Source: Bullera alba (Eukaryota; Basidiomycota; Tremellomycetes; Tremellales; Bulleraceae). Taken from it: a stretch of 64,000 nt of DNA. Shown here piece after piece: positions 11,756-24,459 of the stretch; position 1 is the stretch's first letter, and every line of letters starts with the position of its first letter. The position numbers and the translations under genes are program-made. The stretch lies in contig BCIX01000005.1 of NCBI GenBank assembly GCA_001600095.1, positions 130,523-194,522 on the forward strand, in the 5' to 3' direction. Under the pieces are notes generated by a model. The model saw only the letters and a program-made list of their open reading frames with translations, was not told the DNA's origin and did not search any database.

Positions 11756-13313
11756 ATGACCGCAGGAGTCGACCTCTCCACCATCCCCGTCCGTTCGATC
11801 CCTACATACGACGAGCTCTCATACGATGACTACCTGGTGTGTCCGCGGCAGACACTCATCCTTCGACGTCACACGCTTTGTCTATCGACGGCTGATGGGC
11901 TATTAGAACAATCATGTCTTGCCAAATCGACCATTCATCCTCTCTGCCAAAACGACATCTTCATGGGCATCAACCCAATGGCGCCTCCCCCCTATCGACA
12001 ATACTACGACTGGAACCACTCCCACCTGCCCTAAATATACTCCGACCTGCTCCAAACCCTATCTTGCGGCGCTGCGGGGGTACGCCCACCATATTGTTCC
12101 TGTGGCAGACACCACCACCCGCCAGTACTCCGAGTTTGCACGTACAGACCGGTCTTTAGGGGACGTATTGGATCTGTGGGAGGGGGGAAGTGGGGAAGGG
12201 CTTTATGTCAAGGATTGGCATCTCATGGCGGGTATAGAGCGTGAGGGAGGCGGGGTTGGGGAGGTATATGACGTGCCGGAGTGTTTCAGGGGTGAGCAGA
12301 GTCACCGTCTTGGTAATATAGCTGATTGCGCTAGATGACTGGTTGAGTCCGCCTTATACACCTTCTCCGCCTGGTACACCCAGAACCAAGTCTACCCCCC
12401 GAGCATACTCCGACTCCTCGGCAGGAAAGGAAAGTAGCGACAGAAGACCCCCGCTGGACGCCACGTCCGCGGAGGACTTTCGATTCTGCTACCTCGGCCC
12501 CAGGGGCACATTCACCCCGTTGCACAGGGACGTCTACTGCAGCTATAGCTGGTCGGCGAATGTCCTCGGGAGGAAGATATGGTGGTTGTTCCCCCCAACC
12601 CAACTCCACGGGCTAGTGGAAGATGACGAGGTGGCCGTGTTCGACGTCCGGACTCTGCCCGACGAAGGCGGCGGGATCAAGGCCCTCCAAGAGGTGAGCC
12701 ACTACGCCACATTGGATGTAGGCTGATGGTGTAGGAGGGAGAGGTGATTTGGGTGCCTAGTGGGTGGTATCACCAAGTCCTCAACATCGACTTTGTGAGT
12801 ATCCGAGTGATCCCCGCGCTCAGCTGGGCTACAACGCCGGACGAGCTGACGCTCTCACAGTGCATCTCCTTCAACCACAACTTCATATCGTCCCCCACAC
12901 TGCCGTTGGTTTTCGAATCGTTGGTCAAAGGGCAGAAGCGGGTCGAGGGGAGTATATCCGACGTCAAACTTATGATCCAGGAGCGCCTAGGCACCGGCCC
13001 GGGGTCCACATGGGAGAAGGAGTGGAGTGAGGAGGTACAGGGCCTTCTTGCCCGTGACGCCGGATGGGGGTGGAGCGGGTTCTGGGACATGGTGGAGCGT
13101 AATGTAATAGTGAGTGGCCTTGAAGTTGACGTCGAAGTTGTCTGATCATGGTAGAGACCGCCGGCGAAGGCGGAGTTGTCACCGGGGCTGGAGGTGAGGG
13201 ATGAGTTTGTCCGCGAGGTGATTGGGCGGTATAGAGAATTGAGGGAGTGGCACCTTTTGGATCAGGTGCGCGAGACGGTGTTACGGATCGAGGGGATAAT
13301 TGGGCCTGGATGA
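11756..13313 (+). CDS. JMJD4-type JmjC 2-oxoglutarate/Fe(II) oxygenase
   Basis: Exons 11756-11836, 11907-12291, 12335-12693, 12735-12794, 12861-13109, 13155-13313 (430 aa). The JmjC metal site is visible: LHRDVYCSYSWSANVLGRK gives His219 and Asp221, and VPSGWYHQVLNIDF gives the distal His288. The N-terminal VLPNRPFIL, LYVKDWHL and CFRDDWL blocks also follow JMJD4 order. Human JMJD4 hydroxylates a lysine of eRF1 and promotes translation termination; the same role here is inferred from family membership. A Pro/Ser-rich insertion (about 163-195) separates the two conserved halves. Donor 1 is GTGTGT. The stop faces the convergent acidic-protein gene 546 nt away. Confidence 0.88.
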
Positions 13314-13859
13314 GCAGCCTCACTTCATCATCACTGCTCGGAACCAGCATTGTGACACGAGGCAGTACTTCGACCCTCAGCCCTCCGTTGGGTTTCCACA
13401 CCCATCGATGGCTAGGAGAATCTCAGGGCCGACCGCAGCCGGTCGGTGATAGGGCTTGAGCACCCCTCTCATGGCAGCGACAAGGACCACTGGCGTCCGC
13501 TGGCCATTGGCTTGATACCCGACCGAACCACGCGGTCCACACCACGGAGCCAGCGATCTACGTCGGGATCGCACGTCGGGCCGCAGGGCACCAGTCATGG
13601 TGTCCAGCTCAGCAATATAATGCATGTACTTCCAGACCAATTCCAACACATACAAGTCGCCTTCTTGTTCTTTTCCTTCTGATATGTTCCTGGTTCTGAT
13701 TTCTCTGCCAAGATCCGCATCTTCTTCGCTTTGTAACAAACCCCCTTCGAATGCTTACTCTTCAGCACTATCCAACCCGATCCTTCCCCCTCCTCCATCC
13801 CCATCCCCATGTCCTGCTTGTGCAGTCTCATCCCTGATTGCCGATCTACGCTCCGGACA
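13314..13859. other. Convergent intergenic region
   Basis: Both flanking genes end here, so it holds two 3' UTRs. Long Ser/Pro ORFs read on the plus strand from 13.6 kb onward are the antisense of the acidic protein and are not real genes. Confidence 0.55.
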
Positions 13860-14438
13860 CTACTCCTCCGCAACCTTTGCCTTCTTCGCCTCGCCCTCCA
13901 CTGCCTCCTCGCCATTGTCCTTCTCTTCGGCTTTTCGCTTCGAACCAGGGTTTTCCCCCCCCTCCCCCTCACCGTCCTCATCACCCTCTTCCACATCTCC
14001 ATCGTCCTCGTCGTCGACCTGCTCGTTCTGCCCGCATATCAGCTACTGTCCCTCCTACTTTGGCGCTACGGACGGCATGGGGCGTACCTCGTAAAAGTCC
14101 TTCAGGACTTGCTGGTTCGATTTTCCCCCTGCCACCTCATCCCCATCCTCATCGTCGTCCTCATCCTCATCCTCGTCGTCATCGCCGTACTCCTCCTCGT
14201 CCTCGTCGTCAAACTCTTCATCGTCTAGGGAACCATTACCCTCGTCCTCAATGTCGTACTCGTCGTTGTCGCCCTATATCCATGAGCACACTCTTCCCTG
14301 CGAGTCATCAGTATGGACATAGGACCCACCTCTTCGAGCTCCTCGCCTACTACCTCGTCTTCAGCTGTCCGTCGGTCAGCTCAACCCGGTTTACAGACGG
14401 GAGATGGGATACGCACGTTTCTCTTTGGTCGCGGACAT
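13860..14438 (-). CDS. Small, extremely acidic nuclear-type protein
   Basis: Exons (minus strand) 14438-14399, 14364-14330, 14273-14088, 14018-13860, about 139 aa. Most of the chain is Asp/Glu (DEDEDDDEDGDE runs), with one ordered-looking piece, GGKSNQQVLKDFYE. The C-terminus carries KRKAEE and AKKAK clusters typical of nuclear localisation. Composition resembles histone chaperones such as Chz1 or prothymosin-like proteins, but no diagnostic motif was identified, so function is unassigned. The first donor would be GTCTGT, weaker than the usual GTGAGT. It is chosen because it is the only one that keeps the frame into EDEVVGEELEE, so the first 14 residues are tentative. Confidence 0.65.
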
Positions 14439-14850
14439 GGCACTGTTGTTCTATCCGGCGTCAGTGTCTGTCAGTTTCTGAGCACCCTCACCTACTTATA
14501 CTTCCAGATATATGCTTTCTAGACAAGCTAGCGATGTAGATGGGCGAGATGCTCCACTGAGAGTACCCAAAGTATACCCCCCCTGGCACCTGCTGTATGC
14601 GGACCGAGACAGCCGGATACGGCGAGCGGAATCAAATCCACGTGGGGTGGAGGTTAGGCACGTCATCAATGTGGAGACTCCGCTTCCGGCCAAAAGTTGA
14701 GCCAGGCTGCCTAGGGCTGCCTATAGTTATACCATACTCTGCTCTACATGCACTTAGACTGCGATCGCTCTGGTGGAGACACGACCATCGCATAGCTGAG
14801 ATAACCAGATAAGGTGTAGAAGAATCGGACCATCCAGGAGGACCCCCGCG
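14439..14850. other. Divergent promoter region
   Basis: Shared upstream region of the acidic protein (-) and the MDP-1-type phosphatase (+). A possible untranslated exon/intron of the minus gene lies at its left end. Nothing else was recognised. Confidence 0.45.
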
Positions 14851-15998
14851 ATGCCGCGAAGAGCTACGAGAAAAGAACCCTCGCCCCCGGCAGAGGGATA
14901 CCGAGTCGTGGGACCCGAAGACCCCGATGCGTGGCCCTTGCTCGTCGCCTTTGACCTAGAGTGAGTCAATGACTGCTGAGTGATCGGTGTGAGCTATATT
15001 CCAAGTATCTATGAAAATGAGATCCTGGATATGGGAAAGATGGTCCGGATCCTCAAGACGGACCGTAGAGCGAGAATTGGGTTCCAGGCGTGATGTTCAG
15101 AGCACGGGCTGACGCAGCTCTGAGCAGTTATACCCTATGGGATCTATGGATCGACGTGAGCCTTCGCCTCCTACTCGGTGATATAGTGCAGGGTGGAGAG
15201 CTACTGATCAGCTTCAGACCCACATTACGCCTCCGTTGAAACGACCCGGCCAATCGATAAACAAACTGGTCGACCGGTGAGCGAGCGAGCCGACTCTGGC
15301 CACCGGGAGCCATCAGTACAGCCATACTGACTCACGCACAGCCGGGGCCAGCCGCTCGAGTTCTACCCCGGAGTCCCGGGCATCCTGGCAGAGCTCAAGC
15401 GGCGTTCTATCCACATAGCAGCGTGTTCCCGCACCAGCGCCCCCGAGCTGTAAGTGGTTGCCTCCCCACACATCTCTCGTCTTCCATTCAGTTCAAGTCA
15501 CTGAGTTTCCCTGGCGGCTTGATCGTTGAGAAGAATGTATGCTGACTTCTCGTAGTGCACGAGAGGCACTAAGCCTGCTATTGCTACCGGAGGACGGGGA
15601 GGCGATACGCTCGATCAGCTATTTCAACACTATGGAGATATACCCCGGTGAGCCCTTTCACTCTACCTCTGCGATCTGTATACTGAGGCAGACCAGGCTC
15701 TAAGCTACGGCATTTCAGAGAGGTTCACCGCAAGACCGGCATCCCGTATGAGCAGATGGTGAGTGCTCCGAGGCACCTATCCTATCCGGCACACCTCGTT
15801 CGCTCTCACTACACCAGACAATGGTTGCTGACTACCACCACGTAGTTGTTTTTCGACGACGAACATCGTAATTTCGAGACAGAGTCCCTCGGCGTCACGA
15901 TGCAGCTCGTTCCCCCAACGGGCACAGATAGCCGCTTGTTCAAAGCCGGTCTCGAGGCGTGGCGCAAGCGCAGGGGGATCAGAGTCGAGCAGGACTGA
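14851..15998 (+). CDS. Magnesium-dependent phosphatase-1 (HAD family)
   Basis: Exons 14851-14960, 15128-15155, 15218-15276, 15342-15449, 15556-15647, 15697-15758, 15846-15998 (203 aa). HAD motif I is FDLDYTLWDLW (Asp35 nucleophile, Asp37). Then come YPGVPGILAELKRR, motif II AACSRTS, motif III IYPGSKLRHF and motif IV LFFDDEHRN, exactly the MDP-1 order. Members remove phosphate from protein tyrosine and/or sugar-type substrates in the cytosol; the physiological substrate is not certain. The DxD motif is interrupted: the second Asp codon is assembled across the first intron. Seven exons for 203 codons, one of only 28 nt. It ends 357 nt from the convergent CBK1 stop. Confidence 0.92.
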
Positions 15999-16355
15999 AC
16001 CCGGGGTTTTAGAATCGGTAGATGAGAGCTATGTCGTCGCCAGGTCGAGACCAAGAGGTTTAGATGGTAATTCGTAGTATGTATCGACAAGCGTACTGTC
16101 GTGCAAACCGCTTTAGGGAATGTCATAGACGCCCTATATGAATGCCACGACTGAGACAACTCCTCAGTCGCTCGCACCTTCCTTGACTGATAACTGCATT
16201 CATCGCTACACATGACATCGTACTCTCTCAGCCGCGTTCTCCGTACTGGAGCTCTTTGCTTCCTCTTCTGCTCAGCCAAGTACAAGGTCGTCCTTGTTCG
16301 AGCATCCGCACGGCATTCCCCCCCGCATGCCTGCCTCTCGATCCCGGCGGACAGC
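15999..16355. other. Convergent intergenic region
   Basis: Holds the 3' UTRs of the phosphatase gene and CBK1. No other feature recognised. Confidence 0.5.
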
Positions 16356-18826
<2,471 letters not shown>

Positions 18827-19564
18827 ATTGAAGGATTGCTTCGGCAGGGGAGCCGTCACAGTTGGGAGCGCTTACACTGATCGACTGGAGCCGTTGATCG
18901 AGGCTTCCGAGCGGCCTTCGTAGTGATCGTTACTTTTCGTCAAGTCGTTGCCAGAACCAGCTGACAATGAGTGAGGTGTCGTCAAGTTGTCGTGACTCTG
19001 CGTCGAGGGTAAAGGACAATGTGTAACGTTGAGACTGATCACTGATAGTCGAAGACTCACCTCTGCACTTGGAATGCACAGAGCCTCTGCGCCCACTCGA
19101 CGTCGCGTCAGGTTCCGTCGCGTGGGAACGGGGGTATTACGATCGAGTTGTAGTAGAAATCCGCAGCGATATAATCGATTAGAATGGGTGGTTCGGAATC
19201 GTAATCCATTGTTGGCAACTCTATTAGGACCACTGCACATCATCATTGCTGACAGCCGACACAGGCAGGCCATTGGCAAGCTGAGCGGGCAGCCACTCAG
19301 CATGGTACCCACTGCGAGTACACTGGGCAACCAGTAACCGATAGCCTGGAAGTTGTGATGGCTGATACTCGGCTACATGACATCCTATCGTACAGTACTA
19401 CTAGTCATGCTTCTTCTCTGCTTCTTTACTATTTTCTCTCTCAATGCGGCCATTCAAATCTGAATCCAAAGGCGCTTCGTCTCTCATGATCGTCGTCCTG
19501 AATCTCGCGCTCGATCTCCTGAAGGCTCCTCACTGGGATATGAGGGATGTGGTCGATCGCGCGA
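18827..19564. other. CBK1 leader and neighbour 3' region
   Basis: A donor/acceptor pair at about 19060/18998 (GTGAGT...GACGCAG, minus strand) looks like a 5' UTR intron of CBK1. A second, weaker pair lies at 18875/18839. The upstream ATG frame of 152 codons here shows no homology pattern and was not called. The distal part is the 3' UTR of the next minus-strand gene. Confidence 0.4.
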
Positions 19565-20130
19565 TTAGGTGCTGTACTTGTGCTTTGCGAGTTCACTGAG
19601 CTGGATATCTCAACGGGGAAGATCCCCAGACAAAGTCAGCGACGATCGTCACCTGTGTTCGAATTGTACGTACGACTTTGGTCTCGCTGTTCAGAGCGGG
19701 GAGAGAGTCCTCGTAGTGACCATCCCTCGTTCTGTGCCGATACTTGAAGGCGGCGACGGAACCGGGTGCGACGTCATGTTTGGCCTGATCGTCCCATGGG
19801 TTGACGATGCCGTTCGCCATCAGAGCCTTGTGTGGCTCAGGTGCGGTCGTCTTCGATGTACTACGAGGAGTTAGGGATGTACGATGTAGATGAGGTAGGA
19901 CTCACAGGAAGTAACCGGCGAACCCGATGACACCGACGACGATCGCCGCGAGAGGGTAGAGCGATGGGTCACGCTTGGCGAATCGGTTGACGGTCTTGGT
20001 CGCCTGCTGGATGTTGCCCGCTGTTGACAGCTTGTGTGGGTCTGCTTGCTGCAGCGAGTGTCAGAGGGGTTCTCGATCGTAGGTGTGAAGGATGGTGGCT
20101 TACTGGGACTCTGGGAGGGATTCCGGCCAT
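19565..20130 (-). CDS. Small single-pass (probably mitochondrial) membrane protein
   Basis: Exons (minus) 20130-20104, 20048-19906, 19860-19674, 19600-19565 give 130 aa. After a short N-terminus comes KRDPSLYPLAAIVVGVIG, leading into one transmembrane helix (about residues 36-57). It is followed by GIVNPWDDQAKHDVAPGS and a basic/polar tail ending LAKHKYST. The short stretch before the helix plus a downstream NPW motif recalls the B12D/NDUFA4 (MLRQ) group of small inner-membrane proteins. That is a weak resemblance, so the function remains open. The start ATG lies in a 27-nt exon, and the exon junctions restore a continuous frame. Confidence 0.72.
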
Positions 20131-21103
20131 GTTGGATGTGTGGGAGTGTTAGCGAGTGGGTGAGTTGTTGTAGTTGTAATGAGTGGTTGATGCAATGTAG
20201 ATCTAGATCGATGGGAAAGTTGATCTGACTGCACGTCCCTCCTCCTTGCCTATATATACGCAGCTCCTTTGGTCAGCAGTCCACAAGAGTCAGATGACGC
20301 GTGACGTACAATAGCGTACGATTCAATTACACGCTAAATGCAATAGGGGGATCGGATAACTTAACTCCCGTCGATCTCGCTTCCTCAGCCAGCGTCGATC
20401 TCCCTCTTCCCCTCCTCTGCCAGCCTCTGCCCTCCACTTTCCCCCGTTCCCCGTTGTGAGATCCCGATTCAGAGGATAGACACCTGATTAGATCCCGCTT
20501 GAGTCACAGAGTCGCCGATCGGGAAGCTGGATCAGCGGGAAGACCTCAGAGAGACACGGAAGCAGAGCAGACGGCCTTCATCGCTGGTATACGTAGAGTA
20601 CAGCTTATACGCATCAAGCTACCCATGCTATGTGCCCAAGACATCCCAAGATGCACCACTGTAGACCACCTGTGCACCTCTCTGATCGAAAGAGATGGCC
20701 ACCCGGTCACCTCGCTCACTGGGCAAGACGATTGGAGATGACGTCATGACGTCATCCGGCGATCATCGCTCCACATGGTCCGGCGATCACCGCCCTGGCC
20801 TACCCTGGCCCTAGCCGGACACGTGGCAGGGATCGATCACGCTCAGACGGAAACACGGAGTCAGACCAGCCAGCAAGGGCAGCAGCTTACAAGCAGCGAC
20901 TCCACGGCTATCTACAATGACTGCACATCGACCTTACACCTCTCAATCGAGTTCAGCAACTGGATTTGGCACATCCGCGCAGAGAGGAATCAGAAGATGC
21001 ACGACATGAAGAGGAGGCTATCGCGAGGCCTAAGACTGAAGGCAGGAGCTGAATGAGGCGCCGATAACAGTCGACTCGATCACCGCCCCTACATCAGCGA
21101 TGC
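20131..21103. other. Intergenic, no gene seen
   Basis: Promoter of the small membrane protein and downstream flank of the KDEL-family array. Plus-strand ORFs (20499-20741, 20775-21056) lack any recognisable feature. A tandem CRE element is at 20739-20754. Confidence 0.5.
20739..20754. promoter_or_regulatory. Two abutting CRE palindromes (TGACGTCA x2)
   Basis: TGACGTCATGACGTCA: two complete 8-bp CRE octamers placed head to tail with no spacer, forming a larger perfect palindrome. It lies 609 bases beyond the start of the minus-strand small membrane protein gene and 350 bases from the 3' end of the KDEL-family array. TGACGTCA is the consensus target of ATF/CREB-type bZIP proteins; use of this copy is inferred. 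Confidence 0.5.
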
Positions 21104-21671
21104 TTACAACTCGCCATGGTCCATGTCTGGTTCTGACTTGCCACCTGCAGCGTTGGTGGGCACCTCGATGAACCTGGCGCATTTCATAGTGACCTCTTTC
21201 GACTGATCGACGCCGATCGAGTTTCCATCCGGGTCGATAGGGAAGTGGAACGTCTTTCCACCCTCAGTGGCAGAGGGCGTGACGGTGAAGTCGCACTGCA
21301 GGTGTGTGAGCAATCAGTCGATATCGGTCAAGTCGAAAAAACATGTATCATCTTCAAAACAATGCGTTACTCACCTTCATGTCCAACCTGGCGTCCGTCC
21401 CGGGCTTGAGTTGTTTCCAGCTCCCAGCAACATATACCGGATCGAGGGTAGTGGCTCCAGATTTGATGGCAAAGGTCTTTTCGGTGGAGCCTTCGCTGTC
21501 GACATTCTGTCGAATACCATCAATCACTTCGCTGGTGACGAGCGAACTTCCTTTGGGCCAATGGATCACCACCTTCGAGTCGCTATCACTGGCTTCGGCT
21601 TTGGCACCGTTGAAGAGGGATCCAAGGGTCAAGGCGCTCAAGATGGTGCTTCCGATGGTGCTGATCTTCAT
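21104..21671 (-). CDS. KDEL-array member 1 (secretory, C-terminal HGEL)
   Basis: Not a family I recognise. Exons (minus) 21671-21375 and 21295-21104 (162 aa). A signal peptide (about 1-25, ILSALTLGSLFNGAKA) precedes a domain with VVIHWPKGSSL. The single intron is phase 0, and exon 2 begins with a Cys codon: CDFTV...FHFPIDPDG...VTMKCARF. This parallels CTV...VYHVSLDPS...VSIDC in its neighbours. The chain ends DMDHGEL, an ER-retrieval-like tail with Gly in place of Asp. Compared with members 2 and 3 it lacks the GNLAV segment and the shared TATA promoter, so it is the more diverged signal-bearing copy. A soluble resident of the ER lumen is the simplest inference. Confidence 0.8.
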
Positions 21672-22208
21672 GTTGGGAGTATGTGTCGCGAGTGAGTTGT
21701 TTCAGTTCTTGGGGTATGGGCGAGTCGGGTAGAATCGAGAGAGGCGGATGGGATGGAGAAGATAGCGCTATTTGTATGAAGTCGTGAGAGCTGGGTATCA
21801 AAGGTTGTAAGCACGCCTTCTCACTTTGACGTCAGGAGGTCTCTAACTGGAGCAAGCAGGATGCTTTACTGAAAGGATCGTCACTCTGACACAGTCAGTG
21901 AGTGTAATAGCAAGAGGCGAAGTCTAAGCAACGGTGACACGCGTCACATCTGCATGATGCTGACTGCTGTCTGCAACACTGACCACCTTTCATTCTTGAA
22001 CCCCAAGGATGACGATCAGTCTTACTCTTACCACCTCGACGCCTTCCACAAATCACATTATGGCCAGCTTTGTTTCACCTCTAGGCGACATCCTTTGCAT
22101 ACGATAACGCAACGAGTCAACGACTGACGGCGTCGGACCGGAGATACAGCTCAAGAAGGTTGACGACGGGTCCACGCTCTCTACCTTGTGCCGGCACGGA
22201 TGACTGTA
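21672..22208. other. Intergenic within KDEL array
   Basis: Promoter of member 1 and 3' flank of member 2. It does not contain the TATA block shared by the promoters of members 2 and 3. Confidence 0.5.
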
Positions 22209-22832
22209 CTACAGCTCGTCTTTACCGTGCTTGGGGACTTTGCCTGTGCCGTCTGACTCTCTACTGAGCCAACGTAGCTGAGAAGCGTCCCACGGATGAG
22301 GCACTTTCCAATTCTGGCAGACGAATGACATTCCAGGGCTGGTGTCGGCGTTCCCTGTTAATTCACTTGGGTCCAACATGAGATGATACACCTGACCACT
22401 CATGAGCTCTTTGAGCAGATCATTCTCCACGTCCACCGACTTCGCGGTGCACTATAAGTCTCGTCAGTGGTGCCACTGGCTGACTTACAGTTCTAACCGG
22501 GCATGTCAAGTCTGTGACTGTGAGTGGACTGGAAGTCTGGGACACTGGCGACGCACCGCGACGATGTTTGCCATCGGTTTGCCATTCTCTGTGTACGGCT
22601 GTGAATCACAGAGAACGGTGACAGAGTCACCCTTGTCGAGAGTGAAGTACGTGGGCATGGCACCCGAGATCGCAGTGAGTCTCCCTTGAGTGTCACTTTC
22701 GAAGAGAGTGTTTCCATTCGGACAGTAGACCGCCAAGTTGCCTTCATCACGGGCAGTCTTGATGCTGGAAGCGGCAGCGCCAGCAAAGAGAAGAAATGCG
22801 GAACCGACGGTAGAAACGGTGCTGGGTTTCAT
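22209..22832 (-). CDS. KDEL-array member 2 (secretory, C-terminal KDEL)
   Basis: Exons (minus) 22832-22557 and 22451-22209 (172 aa). The signal peptide (about 1-21, AFLLFAGAAA) is followed by SIKTARDEGNLAVYCPNGNT, clearly paralogous to SLKTNADQGNLAVHYPKGST of member 3. Then come a KGDSVTVLC-type segment, the phase-0 intron (donor GTGCGT), and exon 2 starting CTAKSV...QVYHLMLDPS...MSFVC. It ends HGKDEL, a canonical KDEL retrieval signal. The tail after the last Cys is longer and Trp-rich. Function unknown; a lumenal ER protein is inferred from the two targeting signals. Confidence 0.82.
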
Positions 22833-23469
22833 GGTGGTACTTTGAGTCGAGCTGCGTGATGTGGTACGTTGCTGGAAGTGGGATGGTAAGATCGAAGCGT
22901 CGAAGACTTGTAAGCTGTGACTAGTGGCGAACAGACCCAGGAGAAATCATTCATGACCGCTTTATACCCTCGTTTGACGCTTCGGAGTCTTCTAAGCAGC
23001 CGCTGATGGAAAGCGCGAGCAGCTGGTAGTATGCTTCAGGGAGTCGAGCGGCAAAGGAGGTGAACACGATGATGAATAATTATGCGGAGACATGAGAACC
23101 AAGGAGGCGCGATTACCCATCCCAGCGAAAGGTGCTCTGGCAGTGAGCGCGGCGCGCGAATTCGAAGTCGAGGTGGTGATGACTGAGATTACACAAGTGG
23201 CCTTTGTGACGACTCCCGTCCCACGAACCTCGAGCACGTCTGAACACTTCACTCGTGACTCGGGAGTCTGAAATCGTAAGTCCCACGCCAGAGGGCAATT
23301 CGATGTCCGCCTTGGTCGTACGGCAGGCTTCAGCCCGAGCCCGCCTTCAGCCTAGAGAATGCATGTACGGTGAGAAGTCAGGCATGAGTGAAAGTACCGT
23401 TCATGATCGTAGACAAGTGTACATCTAACGGGCCTCGGGAGGACCGCAAGTCCTCTTTTGAGTGTTCGA
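22833..23469. other. Promoter of KDEL-array member 2
   Basis: Contains the conserved promoter block at 22921-22970. Remaining sequence holds only short unsupported minus-strand ORFs (such as 22992-23252), without signal peptide, intron or conserved motif. Confidence 0.5.
22921..22970 (-). promoter_or_regulatory. Shared TATA promoter block, copy for member 2
   Basis: Matches 24141-24191 almost base for base (CTAGTGGCGAACAGACCCAG versus CTGGTGGCGAAGAGGCCCAA, and CTTTATACCCT in both). On the minus strand it places TATAAA at 22966-22961, about 130 bases before the ATG. Confidence 0.75.
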
Positions 23470-24060
23470 CTACAGCTCATCTTTCTCGTCGATCTTGTCG
23501 ACCGGCTCTGTGGCGTTGTCCTTCATGATGGAAGGGTTCCAAGAGACGGTGATAGCCGGAGCCCTTTTGGAGCGCTGGCAGTCAATGCTGACGTCTGCGG
23601 AGGAGTCGATCCCCACTGCGAAAATGCTCGGGTCCAACGAGACGTGATATACCTGATCGTCGACAGGGTCGTCTCCCGTCACCGTGCACTACAGGTCGTC
23701 AGCGCTTGCCATGTTATAGTCAGAGTCTTAGACGTGGATCGGAGGAAATAGAGAGTGGGAGTTGGGACTCAGGAGAGAGGGACTCACCTCCAGAACGTTT
23801 CTGGTCTGGTGGTTATCCTCAATGTACCAACCAGAAGCACAGTCGGCGTTGACGGAACCTCCCTTCCTGATGTCAAAGTACTCGACACCGGGACCGGAGA
23901 GCTCGGTGAACCCTCCCTCGGCCTCGGGGTTCTTCCTGTAGAAGGTGGATCCCTTGGGGTAGTGTACGGCCAAGTTGCCTTGGTCAGCATTGGTCTTGAG
24001 GCTTGACGCCGCAGTGGAGAGGACGAGGGAACCGGTGGTGAGAATCGAGCTTGCTTTCAT
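23470..24060 (-). CDS. KDEL-array member 3 (secretory, C-terminal KDEL)
   Basis: Exons (minus) 24060-23788 and 23688-23470 (163 aa). Signal peptide (about 1-19, TTGSLVLSTAAS), then GNLAVHYPKGSTF, FTELSGPGVEYFDIRKGGSV and NADCASGWY. The phase-0 intron is followed by exon 2: CTVTGDD...VYHVSLDPSIFAV...DVSIDCQRS. The final DEKDEL is a canonical ER-retrieval signal. There is one likely N-glycosylation sequon (DNAT) near the end. It is closest to member 2, including its promoter, so these two are the most recent duplicates. No catalytic motif is evident; four or so Cys and a beta-rich pattern suggest a compact disulfide-bonded domain. Confidence 0.83.
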
Positions 24061-24459
24061 AGTGTCTGTGGTGGTGTTGGTCTTGGTCTTGGTATCTGGT
24101 AGTTATGAGAAGTTGTTGAAAGAGGATTGAGTGTATGGAACTGGTGGCGAAGAGGCCCAAGAAAACCCATCCATGGCCGTCTTTATACCCTGTGCGGTCA
24201 CGATGGACTCCTCGGTCTTCAGTGCGGAGTATCTGTAGTGTCAGTTATCAAGCTGCTTCAAGGAGTCGTCTGTCAAAGGACGGGCTGATGAGTCATGCCG
24301 ACCACGACTCGTCACTGAGGCAGCGCATGGGGATATGCATCAGAGCACCATGACGCAGGCGGGTCGGAGACTGGACAGCGCTTTTGACGAGTCACGACTC
24401 ACGAGGTAGGAGAGACTCAGTCCACACTCATCGCCTCGTGACTGATCGAGACGCCTCGC
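24061..24459. other. Promoter of KDEL-array member 3
   Basis: Short intergenic spacer carrying the shared promoter block at 24141-24191 and the 3' flank of member 4. Confidence 0.5.
24141..24191 (-). promoter_or_regulatory. Shared TATA promoter block, copy for member 3
   Basis: Counterpart of 22921-22970. On the minus strand TATAAA falls at 24187-24182, about 125 bases before the ATG, at nearly the same distance as in member 2. Confidence 0.75.

Noticed and set aside
13624..14228. Long Ser/Pro- and Leu-rich plus-strand ORFs
   Set aside because: They are the antisense of the spliced acidic minus-strand gene; Asp/Glu codons read backwards give Ser/Val/Leu/Pro.
22992..23298. Minus-strand ORFs between array members 2 and 3, considered as a decayed fifth paralogue
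   Set aside because: No GNLxV or VYxxxLDP motif, no Cys-preceding acceptor and no signal peptide.
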